A stretch of 64,000 bases of DNA from Aurantibacter_A sp039941195. Lineage in GTDB: Bacteria > Bacteroidota > Bacteroidia > Flavobacteriales > Flavobacteriaceae. Below are positions 25,819 through 33,960 of this stretch, one piece after another. Within the stretch, counting starts at the first letter, position 1. Each line of letters starts with the position of its first letter. The DNA lies in contig NZ_JBDVFA010000017.1 of the NCBI RefSeq assembly GCF_039941195.1, forward strand, positions 15,003-79,002, given 5' to 3'. The notes beneath the pieces were generated by a model. It saw nothing but the letters and a program-made list of their open reading frames with translations. It was not told where the DNA came from and made no database searches. The position numbers were made by a program, and so were the translations under genes.

Positions 25819-26856
25819 TTAAGTTTTAATTCCTTTTATAAAATCAGCTAATAATACTGGCACCGGATAATCATCAATAGTAGCAATTGGAATTGTATTA
25901 TTTAATAATTCTCTGGTTTTTATAATCCAAAATCTAGTGTATAGATGTTGATGTGAAAGTTTATGGATGATTTCTTTATCATTATATAGGTAAATATCGG
26001 TGATAAGAGCTGATTCTGTAAGCTTTTTAAGCTGAACTATAATCTCCGACTTTTCAATTTTCGCTTTAGATTCTATTAAAGGAAATTCCCATAAATTTTG
26101 CCATATACCTTTACCTGTTCGCTGTTGAAAACATACTTCATCATTATCATTTATAATAACCAAGTAATTAAAAAAGCGTTTTCTAACTTTTGTTTTATTA
26201 ATCTTAACAGGTAAAGTAGCAACTAAGTTCTTTTGTAAAGCAACACAGCTGTGTTTTAAAGGACAAGTAGTACAATTAGGATTTTTTGGTGCACATTGTA
26301 ATGCTCCAAATTCCATAATCCCTTGATTATAGTCTCTAATACGCTCCGAGTTCATAACTTCAGTCGCCAAATTTTTAAAATATTTGATACCTTCCGTACT
26401 ATTAATAGCTTTTTCAACTCCAAAATAACGAGCTAAAACACGATATACATTACCATCAACAACAGCCTTGGGCTCGTTAAAACAAATAGAAGCGATGGCA
26501 CTTGCAGTGTAATCACCAACTCCTTTTAACTTCAACAATTCCTTATAGGTATTAGGAAAATCACCGTTAAATTCAAAAGCAACCTTTTTTGCAGTAGCAT
26601 GTAAATTACGAGCTCTAGAATAATAACCCAACCCTTGCCATAATTTTAAAACCTCTTCTTCTTCAGCCTTCGCTAAATCGATAACTGTAGGATATTTCCC
26701 TGAAAATTTCAAAAAATATGGTGTTCCTTGAGCAACTCGGGTCTGTTGAAGCATTATTTCAGACAGCCAAATTAAATATGGATCTCGCGTCTCTCGCCAA
26801 GGTAAATGGCGCATATTCAAGCGATACCATTGCAGTATTTTATGTGAAAAAGACAT
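25819..26856 (-). CDS. mutY: A/G-specific adenine glycosylase
   Basis: 345 residues. Seen: LPWRETRDPYLIWLSEIMLQQTR with catalytic Glu33, the helix-hairpin-helix LKGVGDYTASAIAS, the catalytic Asp in AVVDGNVYRVL, and the 4Fe-4S cysteines CAPKNPNCTTCPLKHSC. A NUDIX-like C-terminal domain follows for 8-oxoG recognition. It removes A opposite 8-oxoguanine. First gene of the mutY-ssb-gldE-gldD run, divergent from the HU gene. Confidence 0.97.
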   Translation of the reverse strand: MSFSHKILQWYRLNMRHLPWRETRDPYLIWLSEIMLQQTRVAQGTPYFLKFSGKYPTVIDLAKAEEEEVLKLWQGLGYYSRARNLHATAKKVAFEFNGDFPNTYKELLKLKGVGDYTASAIASICFNEPKAVVDGNVYRVLARYFGVEKAINSTEGIKYFKNLATEVMNSERIRDYNQGIMEFGALQCAPKNPNCTTCPLKHSCVALQKNLVATLPVKINKTKVRKRFFNYLVIINDNDEVCFQQRTGKGIWQNLWEFPLIESKAKIEKSEIIVQLKKLTESALITDIYLYNDKEIIHKLSHQHLYTRFWIIKTRELLNNTIPIATIDDYPVPVLLADFIKGIKT

Positions 26857-26935
26857 GTATTAAACAATAGTAGACCAAAGTAACAGTTTATATACTTAAA
26901 ATTAGCCCTTTAGAGTAAAAGATGAATTAAATTTA

Positions 26936-26943
26936 TATATTTG
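26936..26943 (+). promoter_or_regulatory. -7 box TATATTTG of the HU gene
   Basis: Exact TAnnTTTG match 36 bases before the ATG at 26979. The -33 region is TTTAG-like rather than a clean TTG. Confidence 0.55.
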
Positions 26944-26978
26944 CAAGCCAAAAAAACTTAGTAAAACTAATTGAAATA

Positions 26979-27269
26979 ATGACGAAAGCTGAAATTGTAA
27001 CGAAGATCTCGGAAAAATTAGGGATAGAGAAAGGTGATGTACAGGCAACTGTAGAATCATTTATGGAAGAAGTGAAATCATCTCTTGAGAGTGGTGACAA
27101 TGTGTACCTTCGAGGATTTGGAAGTTTCATTGTAAAGACCAGAGCAGAAAAAACTGGTAGAAACATTTCTAAGAATACAACTATTAAGATTCCCGCACAT
27201 AACATTCCTGCATTTAAACCTGCGAAGGTTTTTGTTGAAGGAGTTAAGAGCAATGTGCTTGTCAAATAA
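26979..27269 (+). CDS. HU-family DNA-binding protein
   Basis: 96 residues. TKAEIVTKISEKLGIEK begins the helical body, and the DNA-binding arm shows LRGFGSFIVKTRAEKTGRNISKNTTIKIPA, ending IPAFKPAKVFVEGV. It bends DNA and helps organise the chromosome. It stands directly before the 30-residue basic gene, probably one transcript. Confidence 0.95.
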   Translation: MTKAEIVTKISEKLGIEKGDVQATVESFMEEVKSSLESGDNVYLRGFGSFIVKTRAEKTGRNISKNTTIKIPAHNIPAFKPAKVFVEGVKSNVLVK

Positions 27270-27295
27270 AAAATAACGAATAAAAAAACAGGTTT

Positions 27296-27388
27296 ATGCC
27301 GAGTGGTAAAAAAAGAAAGAGACATAAGGTAGCTACGCACAAGCGCAAGAAGCGCAGAAGAGCTAACCGACACAAGAAAAAGCAGTAA
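27296..27388 (+). CDS. 30-residue very basic protein, candidate small ribosomal protein
   Basis: ATG at 27296, TAA at 27386-27388. MPSGKKRKRHKVATHKRKKR is followed by RRANRHKKKQ, so more than half the residues are Lys, Arg or His. The codons are normal and the frame lies 26 bases past the HU stop. A hairpin terminator starts inside its last codons. I recognise this protein as conserved at this spot in Flavobacteria. Its composition matches tiny ribosomal proteins such as Thx. An extra 50S protein has been described in Flavobacterium ribosomes (bL38), but I cannot confirm that this is it. Confidence 0.75.
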   Translation: MPSGKKRKRHKVATHKRKKRRRANRHKKKQ

Positions 27389-27404
27389 TCAAACACTGCT
27401 TTTT
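27377..27404 (+). terminator. Terminator overlapping the end of the basic protein gene
   Basis: 10-bp perfect stem AAAAAGCAGT / ACTGCTTTTT with an 8-nt loop; the left arm contains the last Lys and Gln codons and the first base of the stop codon. Confidence 0.8.
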
Positions 27405-27523
27405 CATTTTAATACGTTCATTGACATAGAAATTCCATTTCAAGAGAATTTCGGCAGGCAATTGTGTCTGTTTCAACCATTGTTTAATTAATCTGCATAT
27501 TGCGGATATAAATATAAATTCAG

Positions 27524-29071
27524 GTGAATAGAGAATTAATCGTAAGATCTGGTTCAGGCGCCGTGGATTTTGCCTTATTAAAGGATGGAAAACTAACAGA
27601 ATTGCATAAAGAACAAGACAACAATGACTTTTCTGTCGGCGATGTTTTTTTAGCTAAAATACGCAAGCCCGTTACTGGGCTTAATGCAGCTTTTGTAAAT
27701 GTAGGATATGAAAAGGATGCTTTTCTACACTATCATGATCTTGGGCCGCAGTTATCTACAATGCTAAAATTCATAAAGCAAGTTAGTTCAGGTAAGCTAA
27801 AAGAGTATTCCCTGAAAGATTTTCCATTCGAAAAAGATATTGATAAGCATGGCACTATAAATGATGTCATAAAAGCCAATCAATCGCTATTGGTACAAAT
27901 AGTTAAAGAACCTATTTCTACAAAAGGCCCAAGAATTAGCTCAGAGCTTTCTTTAGCAGGTCGTTTTTTAGTAATGGTTCCATTTTCAGATAGAGTTTCA
28001 GTCTCTCAAAAGATTGAAAGTAAAGAAGAAAAAGAGCGTTTAAAAAGACTCGTTCGGAGTATTAAACCCAAAGGGTTTGGTGTAATAATACGTACAGTAG
28101 CCCAAGGCAAAAAAGTAGCGGAACTAGACAAAGATTTAGAAAACTTGCTGAATAAATGGTCAGCAATGTGTAAAAAATTACAAGGAGCGAGACCTCCTGC
28201 GAAAGTATTGGTAGAACTCAATAGAGCCTCATCTATACTTCGAGATGTCTTCAATGATACCTTTACTGGAATTCAAGTTGATGATGAAACTCTTTTTGGA
28301 CAAATTCAGGATTACGTCGCTGAAATTGCTCCAGGGAAAGAATCAATTGTAAAGTTATACAACTCATCCATTCCGATATTTGAAAAATACGGAATAGACC
28401 GACAGATTAAAACTTCATTTGGTCGTACAGCCTCAATGAGCAAAGGTGCGTATTTGATTATTGAACATACAGAAGCCATGCACGTTATAGATGTAAATAG
28501 TGGCAACCGTTCAAACAAATCCAAAAACCAAGAAGAAACTGCGTTAGAGGTCAACATGCTTTCTGCATCTGAAATCGCCAGACAATTACGTCTTCGAGAT
28601 ATGGGAGGAATAATAGTCGTAGATTTCATTGATATGGTGAAAGCCGGTAACAGAAAAAAGTTGTTTGAACATCTTAGAGATGAGATGAAAGATGATCGTG
28701 CCAAACACAAGATTTTACCTCCAAGTAAATTCGGTTTGATACAAATAACACGACAACGTGTAAGGCCAGAAATGAATATTAAAACTACAGAGGAAGACCC
28801 AAATAGAGTAGGTCAAGAAATAGAAGCCCCAATAGTTTTAGTAGATAAAATTAATGCTGACCTTGAAAAGTTGTTAAAAGGCCCTAAGAAAGATAGTAGT
28901 ATTACATTAAATCTACATCCTTTCATCGCCGCATACATCACTAAAGGATTTCCATCATTGCGTTCTAAATGGTTTATGGAACACAAAAAATGGATTAAAA
29001 TTCAACCACGTGATGCCTATACTTATCTTGAATATAGATTTAAAGATAAAAATGGTAAAACCATATATTAA
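27524..29071 (+). CDS. rng: Ribonuclease G/E family protein
   Basis: 515 residues from a GTG start at 27524 (MNRELIVRSGSG), the only family-like start. An S1-like RNA-binding part (VFLAKIRKPVTGLNAAFVNVG) precedes the DEAD-like catalytic core, whose metal-binding Asp residues lie in VIDVNSG and GGIIVVDFIDM. It is shorter than RNase E and lacks a degradosome scaffold. It processes rRNA and mRNA 5' ends. A terminator follows immediately. Confidence 0.95.
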   Translation: MNRELIVRSGSGAVDFALLKDGKLTELHKEQDNNDFSVGDVFLAKIRKPVTGLNAAFVNVGYEKDAFLHYHDLGPQLSTMLKFIKQVSSGKLKEYSLKDFPFEKDIDKHGTINDVIKANQSLLVQIVKEPISTKGPRISSELSLAGRFLVMVPFSDRVSVSQKIESKEEKERLKRLVRSIKPKGFGVIIRTVAQGKKVAELDKDLENLLNKWSAMCKKLQGARPPAKVLVELNRASSILRDVFNDTFTGIQVDDETLFGQIQDYVAEIAPGKESIVKLYNSSIPIFEKYGIDRQIKTSFGRTASMSKGAYLIIEHTEAMHVIDVNSGNRSNKSKNQEETALEVNMLSASEIARQLRLRDMGGIIVVDFIDMVKAGNRKKLFEHLRDEMKDDRAKHKILPPSKFGLIQITRQRVRPEMNIKTTEEDPNRVGQEIEAPIVLVDKINADLEKLLKGPKKDSSITLNLHPFIAAYITKGFPSLRSKWFMEHKKWIKIQPRDAYTYLEYRFKDKNGKTIY

Positions 29072-29076
29072 AATAA

Positions 29077-29100
29077 AGCGATCTCAGCAATGAGGTCGCT
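29077..29100 (+). terminator. Rho-independent terminator of rng
   Basis: 10-bp stem AGCGATCTCA / TGAGGTCGCT (one G-U pair) with a GCAA loop and seven T directly after it. Confidence 0.9.
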
Positions 29101-29162
29101 TTTTTTGTTTGCAAAAAGTTCTTACTAATACAAACATCTTCTTATTTGATTACTTTTGAAAG

Positions 29163-29645
29163 ATGCAATTTCAAAAATCAAAAGCTTTTACAGTCAACGA
29201 AGCAATTAAGAAAATAGAGCATTATTGCGCCTACCAAGATCGGTGCCATAAAGAGGTGGTATTAAAGTTGAAAGAAATGCGCATGATTCCAGATGTTATT
29301 GATCAAATAGTTACACATCTCATTCAAGAAAATTATTTGAATGAAGAGCGCTTTTCCCGCAGTTTTGCCAGAGGAAAATTTAGAATAAAAAAATGGGGTA
29401 AAAACCGAATTACTTCAGAACTAAAATTACGTAATATTTCAAAATTCAATATAAAGGCAGCATTAACTGAAATAGATGATGATGAATATCTAATAACTTT
29501 CAATGAATTAGCAGAAAAACGCCTCGCAGAAATTAAAGAAAAACATCCGCAAAAAAGAAAGAAAAAACTTGTTGACTATCTATTATATAGAGGATGGGAA
29601 AGCAATTTAATTTACGAGAAGGCTAATGAACTAATTAAAAATTAA
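29163..29645 (+). CDS. recX: Regulatory protein RecX
   Basis: 160 residues of three-helix repeats: IEHYCAYQDRCHKEVVLKL, QENYLNEERFSRSFARGKF and the C-terminal LVDYLLYRGWESNLIYE are typical of RecX, which binds RecA filaments and limits recombinase activity. A TACTTTTG box ends five bases before the ATG, so the mRNA may be nearly leaderless. The end overlaps the neighbouring minus-strand gene by 11 bases. Confidence 0.92.
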   Translation: MQFQKSKAFTVNEAIKKIEHYCAYQDRCHKEVVLKLKEMRMIPDVIDQIVTHLIQENYLNEERFSRSFARGKFRIKKWGKNRITSELKLRNISKFNIKAALTEIDDDEYLITFNELAEKRLAEIKEKHPQKRKKKLVDYLLYRGWESNLIYEKANELIKN

Positions 29646-30126
29646 AAGAAGCTCCTAAGTTAATTGCGAACTGATTGTGAAATTCTTCTGATGGCGAAAG
29701 GTCATCATTATATTTCGCTATTGGCGTATATAACTCGGCAAAAACACCGAAACCATCTGTAAAAAAGTATCGCCCACCTAAATGCCCACCAAAATTCTTC
29801 AAACTTAAATTTAAACCAGGGTAGACATCTGCATTCTCCGCAAGTTTAAAAACATCACCAATGTTGGCATTTGCTCTAATTTTAATATCAAATTTATCAA
29901 CAAAAGGCACGTTTATCAACTCATTTACTCCAAGCATATAGGCGCTAGATGCACCAACAGAAAAATTTTGCCCTATGCCGTAATCTAATGTACTCATTAT
30001 GCCTGTACCGTTAGATTGCGCATTAATTCCTATTTGAAATTTTAAATCCCCTGCTCCATCATAAGCCTGAGAGAATCCTATTGTACTACTAAGAATAGTT
30101 GCAACAAAAAGTATTATTTTTTTCAT
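29635..30126 (-). CDS. Exported outer-membrane beta-barrel-like protein (DUF6646-like)
   Basis: 163 residues with a signal peptide (ends GFSQ). The mature part is alternating hydrophobic/polar beta strands with aromatic turns, such as LKFQIGINAQ, GGRYFFTDGFGVFAEL and the final NLGASFNF, which ends in Phe as barrel proteins do. It resembles small flavobacterial porin-like proteins that I associate with DUF6646. Function unknown. Convergent with recX. Confidence 0.7.
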   Translation of the reverse strand: MKKIILFVATILSSTIGFSQAYDGAGDLKFQIGINAQSNGTGIMSTLDYGIGQNFSVGASSAYMLGVNELINVPFVDKFDIKIRANANIGDVFKLAENADVYPGLNLSLKNFGGHLGGRYFFTDGFGVFAELYTPIAKYNDDLSPSEEFHNQFAINLGASFNF

Positions 30127-30175
30127 TGTGATAAGCGTTAGTGTTTACTACAAAGGTATTTAATTCAAAAGAAAA

Positions 30176-31036
30176 TTAAGCTGAGATTGTTCGATTTGTG
30201 CGTACAATGGCCCGTTTATTTTTAGCATCTATCCATTTTTGACCTTTTATTTTTCGCATTAAGACATCAGCATGTCGCATTAAAAAAATATTATATGCAG
30301 CCTCTAAAAAATTAATTGGATTATGTGCTAATGTTCTCAAACTCATAGAAAATCCCGGACTCAAATATTTCATATAATGCCAATAACCTTCAGGCATATA
30401 GAGAACCTCTCCATGTTTTAATTTTGTCTTAAAACCTTTTGCCTTTTTTAAGGCTGGCCATTTATCATAATCTGGATTAGAGAAATCTATTCCTTCGTGA
30501 GTGATAATCGAGAATGGAACTCTATATAAATATTTATTTTCCGATTGCGGAAATAACACACATTGTTTTTCTCCTTCGAAATGAAAATGAAAAATATTAG
30601 CAAAATCAATATCGTGATGCATAAAAGTGTGCGAATTCTCACCTCCAAAAAAGAGCATGGGAACTTTTTTTAAAATTCGAATTCCAAAATCAGGAATTGA
30701 AAAATCATTTTGTAAGGCCGGCACCTCTTTTAAAATATTCCAAAGAAAGATTCTGTATTTTGTAGGTTTACTTTTTAAGAGTTCAATGTATTCCGACATT
30801 TTCATCTCGGCATGCGGTTCGTTAAATCCATCGTCGTGGTGTACAGGGCGATCATCGTATAGCGGAACAACTTTATCACCAGCCATTTCCTTCATATACT
30901 CTAAATTCCATTTAGAATGAGCAGCCCATCCACCATTGAAATTCTCAATAACCACCGGTATTTGTGGTTTGAAAAAGTCGGTTATGAATTCTTCTTTAGT
31001 TATAGTCGCTACGCGCTGTATTTCTTGTAATATCAA
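30176..31036 (-). CDS. Cupin-like (JmjC-type) Fe(II)/2-oxoglutarate oxygenase
   Basis: 286 residues. It begins QRVATITKEEFITDFFKPQIPVV, typical of Cupin_8/JmjC-type hydroxylases. The iron-binding HxD reads HHDIDFANIF, and the distal His lies in PEGYWHYMKYL. Such enzymes hydroxylate protein side chains (FIH/YcfD-like) or small substrates; the target is not predictable. Downstream of bioB with 84 bases between them. Confidence 0.85.
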   Translation of the reverse strand: MILQEIQRVATITKEEFITDFFKPQIPVVIENFNGGWAAHSKWNLEYMKEMAGDKVVPLYDDRPVHHDDGFNEPHAEMKMSEYIELLKSKPTKYRIFLWNILKEVPALQNDFSIPDFGIRILKKVPMLFFGGENSHTFMHHDIDFANIFHFHFEGEKQCVLFPQSENKYLYRVPFSIITHEGIDFSNPDYDKWPALKKAKGFKTKLKHGEVLYMPEGYWHYMKYLSPGFSMSLRTLAHNPINFLEAAYNIFLMRHADVLMRKIKGQKWIDAKNKRAIVRTNRTISA

Positions 31037-31120
31037 TGGTATAAAATATTATCAAATTTAACGTACCTAGAGAAAATTTGTCAAATTTGTTTAAACCAAT
31101 ATAAAAAAACAAATGTAGTA

Positions 31121-32215
31121 TTATTCAGTCATTTTTGCTGCAGTTTTAGCAGCTTCATTGCGATCAATTGAATGACTAGGTCTTGTCCATTTTGGCTTTT
31201 CACCAAGTGGTTTTAATTCAGAATCTATGGCCTCAACAGTTTTTGGTTGAGATATTTTGGTAAATGGTTTCTGTGGATTTAAACCCAAGAGCTTAAACAT
31301 TTCCATATCTTCATTTACATCAGGATTTGGGGTGGTCAGTAATTTATCTCCCGCAAAAATTGAATTCGCCCCAGCAAAGAAACACATAGCTTGTCCCTCT
31401 CTACTCATTTCCGTTCTTCCTGCAGACAAGCGAACTTGCGTGTCTGGCAAAACTATTCTTGTAGTCGCTACCATTCGAATCATATCCCAAATAGATATAG
31501 GTTCCATATCAGCCATTGGCGTTCCTTCAACAGCAACTAAGGCATTAATAGGAACTGATTCTGGTTGTGGGTTTAAAGATGATAAAGCAACTAACATTCC
31601 TGCTCTATCTTCTAATTCTTCACCCATACCAATGATACCACCACTACATACAGTAACATTACTTTTACGAACATTATCTATCGTTTCTAAGCGATCTTCA
31701 AAGGCTCTAGTTGAAATAACATCTTTATAATAATCTTCTGAGGTATCTAAATTATGGTTGTAAGCATATAATCCTGCTTCTGCTAAACGATTAGCTTGAT
31801 TTTCGGTAAGCATACCAAGGGTGCAGCAAACTTCCATATCAAGCTTATTAATGGTTCTTACCATTTCAAGAACTTGGTCAAATTCTGGTCCATCTTTAAC
31901 GTTACGCCATGCAGCCCCCATACAAACACGTGAGCTTCCTGAAGCTTTCGCACGAAGAGCCTGCGCTTTTACATGCGAAACTGTCATTAAATCATTGCCT
32001 TCTATTTCGGTATGATAGCGTGCTGCTTGCGGACAATAACCACAATCTTCTGGACAACCACCTGTTTTAATAGATAATAGTGTAGAAACTTGTACAGTAT
32101 TTGGATCGTGATTTTCTCTATGAATAGTAGCTGCTTCATACAGCAATTCCATTAAAGGTTTATTATAAATATCAAGTATTTCTTTCTTCGACCAATCGTT
32201 TCTTGTCTTACTCAT
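31121..32215 (-). CDS. bioB: Biotin synthase
   Basis: 364 residues. The radical-SAM triad CPEDCGYC has Cys54, Cys58 and Cys61. ARYHTEIEG, GMLTENQANRLAEAGLYAYNHNLDTS and SAGRTEMSREGQAMCFFAGANSIF (2Fe-2S and substrate site) are all present. It inserts sulfur into dethiobiotin. It has its own promoter (32235-32266) and is separated from the other bio genes by the YcgG/DUF1989 pair. Confidence 0.97.
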   Translation of the reverse strand: MSKTRNDWSKKEILDIYNKPLMELLYEAATIHRENHDPNTVQVSTLLSIKTGGCPEDCGYCPQAARYHTEIEGNDLMTVSHVKAQALRAKASGSSRVCMGAAWRNVKDGPEFDQVLEMVRTINKLDMEVCCTLGMLTENQANRLAEAGLYAYNHNLDTSEDYYKDVISTRAFEDRLETIDNVRKSNVTVCSGGIIGMGEELEDRAGMLVALSSLNPQPESVPINALVAVEGTPMADMEPISIWDMIRMVATTRIVLPDTQVRLSAGRTEMSREGQAMCFFAGANSIFAGDKLLTTPNPDVNEDMEMFKLLGLNPQKPFTKISQPKTVEAIDSELKPLGEKPKWTRPSHSIDRNEAAKTAAKMTE

Positions 32216-32234
32216 ATGTTGGATAATTCGGAGT

Positions 32235-32271
32235 CAAAAATAGGTTAATTGCGATTGAATTCCCAATTAAC
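32235..32271 (-). promoter_or_regulatory. bioB promoter with overlapping inverted repeat
   Basis: On the minus strand TTG (32264-32266), 21 bases, then TATTTTTG (32235-32242). The -33 end overlaps a perfect inverted repeat, GTTAATTG at 32244-32251 and CAATTAAC at 32264-32271, with 12 bases between the arms (about two helical turns centre to centre). It looks like an operator. The arms do not match the classical BirA half-site TTGTnAACC. Confidence 0.55.
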
Positions 32272-32335
32272 ATGAATTAAGAAATTAGAACAAGAAGAAA
32301 CCTTAGCATTTTAAATTATACTGCATAAAAATTAC

Positions 32336-32917
32336 CTACCCCAACAACTCATATTGAATAGGTTTAAAAGAATAATTATTTGATTGTTCAGCAGAACATG
32401 AGGTCAATCCGATTAGCAAGTCCATATGTGCTTTAAAAACTATATAATCACCAGGATTTGCTGTGGGCGGAAGTACACTAATTTTTCCAGTATTGTCAAC
32501 ATCTACCTTCATAAACACATTAAAAGCTGTTGGTATAGCATCTTCACGAATACCATACTTCTCTAGGCTCAAATAAAGGTTTTCACGACAACTTGGATGT
32601 TTTTCAGTAATATTATAAATTTTTTTAAAAGTATTTTGACAACATGGTGCTAATAAGAAATCATGCCTACCACAAGTATCTTCTATAATTTCAAGCATTT
32701 GCGAACTTCTATTACTATAAATTATATTACCTGTAGTTAAGTAAATATTTTCTTCGTAATCTAACGTTTTGCCATTACTAATAAACTCATTTAAATCATG
32801 CAGACTATAAGCTACTAAGTCAGCAACTTGTTCGCCTTCTGGGCAAATAATTTTTAAAAATGTATTCTTTTTTACTTTAAAACTTTGGCCCGATTGAGGA
32901 GCAATTTCATGTATCAT
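32336..32917 (-). CDS. DUF1989 (urea-carboxylase-associated) family protein
   Basis: 193 residues, cytoplasmic. The family pattern is clear: EGEQVADLVAYSLHD, then IIYSNRSSQMLEIIEDTCGRHDFLLAPCC, and NVFMKVDVD followed by ANPGDYIVFKAHMDLLIGLTSC. DUF1989 proteins include CgdA/CgdB, the two subunits of carboxyguanidine deiminase in guanidine breakdown. This is a single protein paired with a YcgG-type gene instead of urea carboxylase. Its start overlaps the YcgG stop by 4 bases (ATGA), so the two are co-translated. Expected role: hydrolysis or deamination of a (hydroxy)guanidine- or amidine-like compound. Confidence 0.82.
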   Translation of the reverse strand: MIHEIAPQSGQSFKVKKNTFLKIICPEGEQVADLVAYSLHDLNEFISNGKTLDYEENIYLTTGNIIYSNRSSQMLEIIEDTCGRHDFLLAPCCQNTFKKIYNITEKHPSCRENLYLSLEKYGIREDAIPTAFNVFMKVDVDNTGKISVLPPTANPGDYIVFKAHMDLLIGLTSCSAEQSNNYSFKPIQYELLG

Positions 32918-33648
32918 ATTAAATGTTTAAAGGGACATTCCCAAGAATTTTCTACCAAACGCCCAGAATACTGTTTTGCCTCAAGGCCTTCTCCGTGGTC
33001 TGCTAACATTGGATTAATTGAGCCTTGAAATAATATTTCGTTTGCTCGTACTGCGTTTTTTGTAATTTCATACCTTCCCTTACTTCGCAAATGTTCAAAT
33101 TGACTATGTAGATTAAACGCTATTGCCGGTACATGAAACCTTCTGGCTTTTCTACTACTTTTAGGGTGCATACCTACTAGAAAAAATGACTCACCCCCCA
33201 AACTATAACTAAACTCCGTGCTTTCCGGATTATTACTAACCTTTGAATCCCATTCAAAATAATTTTTATCGATGTTATGTAACTTCGACAACAATTTCCA
33301 TAAACCATTTTCAAACTGAATTTCATCATTGAATTCATTTTGAGGGAAAATAGCGATATAGGTAAGGTACATACTTTTTCTTTTACTCAAAGTTTCAATA
33401 TATTTATTTACTCCCCAATATAAGTTCTCAATAGTTTTATCAGAAAACATTTCATCAAATACTCCGATGCAAATATTCCTACTATTAACTGAAGTAGTAG
33501 CCCCAATACAGGGATAATTTTCTTGTAAAATAAAGTCTTTGAAGTTTTGGACTTCAATTAAATCATTATCAAAACATTTATTCTTATCATAATTCTTTAA
33601 GTCAATAAATGATTTTTCCGAGTCAGCTATAGCGAACCGATTTTCCAT
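32914..33648 (-). CDS. YqcI/YcgG family protein (heme N-hydroxylase family, GntA/DcsA-like)
   Basis: 244 residues. The family signatures are unmistakable: QENYPCIGA near the N-terminus, GGESFFLVGMHPKSSRKARRF, FNLHSQFEHLRSKGRYE, QGSINPMLADHGEG, QYSGR and the C-terminal WECPF. Characterised relatives are heme-dependent: DcsA makes N-hydroxy-arginine in D-cycloserine biosynthesis and GntA N-hydroxylates a cyclic guanidine in guanitoxin formation. So an N-hydroxylase acting on an amino or guanidino group is the best guess. It is fused operonically to DUF1989 and inserted in the biotin locus. No resistance, NRPS or transporter gene lies next to it. Confidence 0.82.
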   Translation of the reverse strand: MENRFAIADSEKSFIDLKNYDKNKCFDNDLIEVQNFKDFILQENYPCIGATTSVNSRNICIGVFDEMFSDKTIENLYWGVNKYIETLSKRKSMYLTYIAIFPQNEFNDEIQFENGLWKLLSKLHNIDKNYFEWDSKVSNNPESTEFSYSLGGESFFLVGMHPKSSRKARRFHVPAIAFNLHSQFEHLRSKGRYEITKNAVRANEILFQGSINPMLADHGEGLEAKQYSGRLVENSWECPFKHLI

Positions 33649-33960
33649 GCTGTAACAAATTAAATTAATAATTACTCAGCGAATTGGAGGGAATATGCTG
33701 AAACTTATCCTATTAATGTTTCAACAAATAATAGGTTAACAATAAATTATAATGAGGGAAAAAATTTAAGCTAAAAGAAGCCCTAAACCGAAGAAGGGCA
33801 ACAGAGAGCAATATAATAAAAACGAACTATTACACATCAAATAATGTGTAATTGGTAATATTTGATCGATAAAATGATTAAATGTGTAAATTTTAAGAAA
33901 TTCTACCTTGGAAGACTAATTATTTTAAATACAAAAAGAAGACAGGTTATAATTAAATTA
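33649..33960. other. Gene-free strip upstream of the YcgG-DUF1989 pair
   Basis: 312 bases. They hold the presumed promoter of the pair, a 9-bp inverted repeat at 33829-33852, a second TGTGTAAA string near 33874, a lone GGTTAACAA near 33733, and a weak GCCCT..AGGGC hairpin at 33780-33799 that may end the ketosynthase transcript. No coding frame is seen. Confidence 0.5.
33829..33852. repeat. Inverted repeat ATTACACAT-N6-ATGTGTAAT
   Basis: Perfect 9-bp arms around a 6-base centre, in the leader of the YcgG-DUF1989 operon and 180 bases from its ATG. It is operator-like in size; a second AATGTGTAAA lies about 20 bases further. No T-run, so not a terminator. Confidence 0.5.

Noticed and set aside
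33732..33741. BirA operator (GGTTAACAA half-site)
   Set aside because: Only one half is found, with no TTGTTAACC partner at 14-16 bases, and it is not in front of a bio gene.
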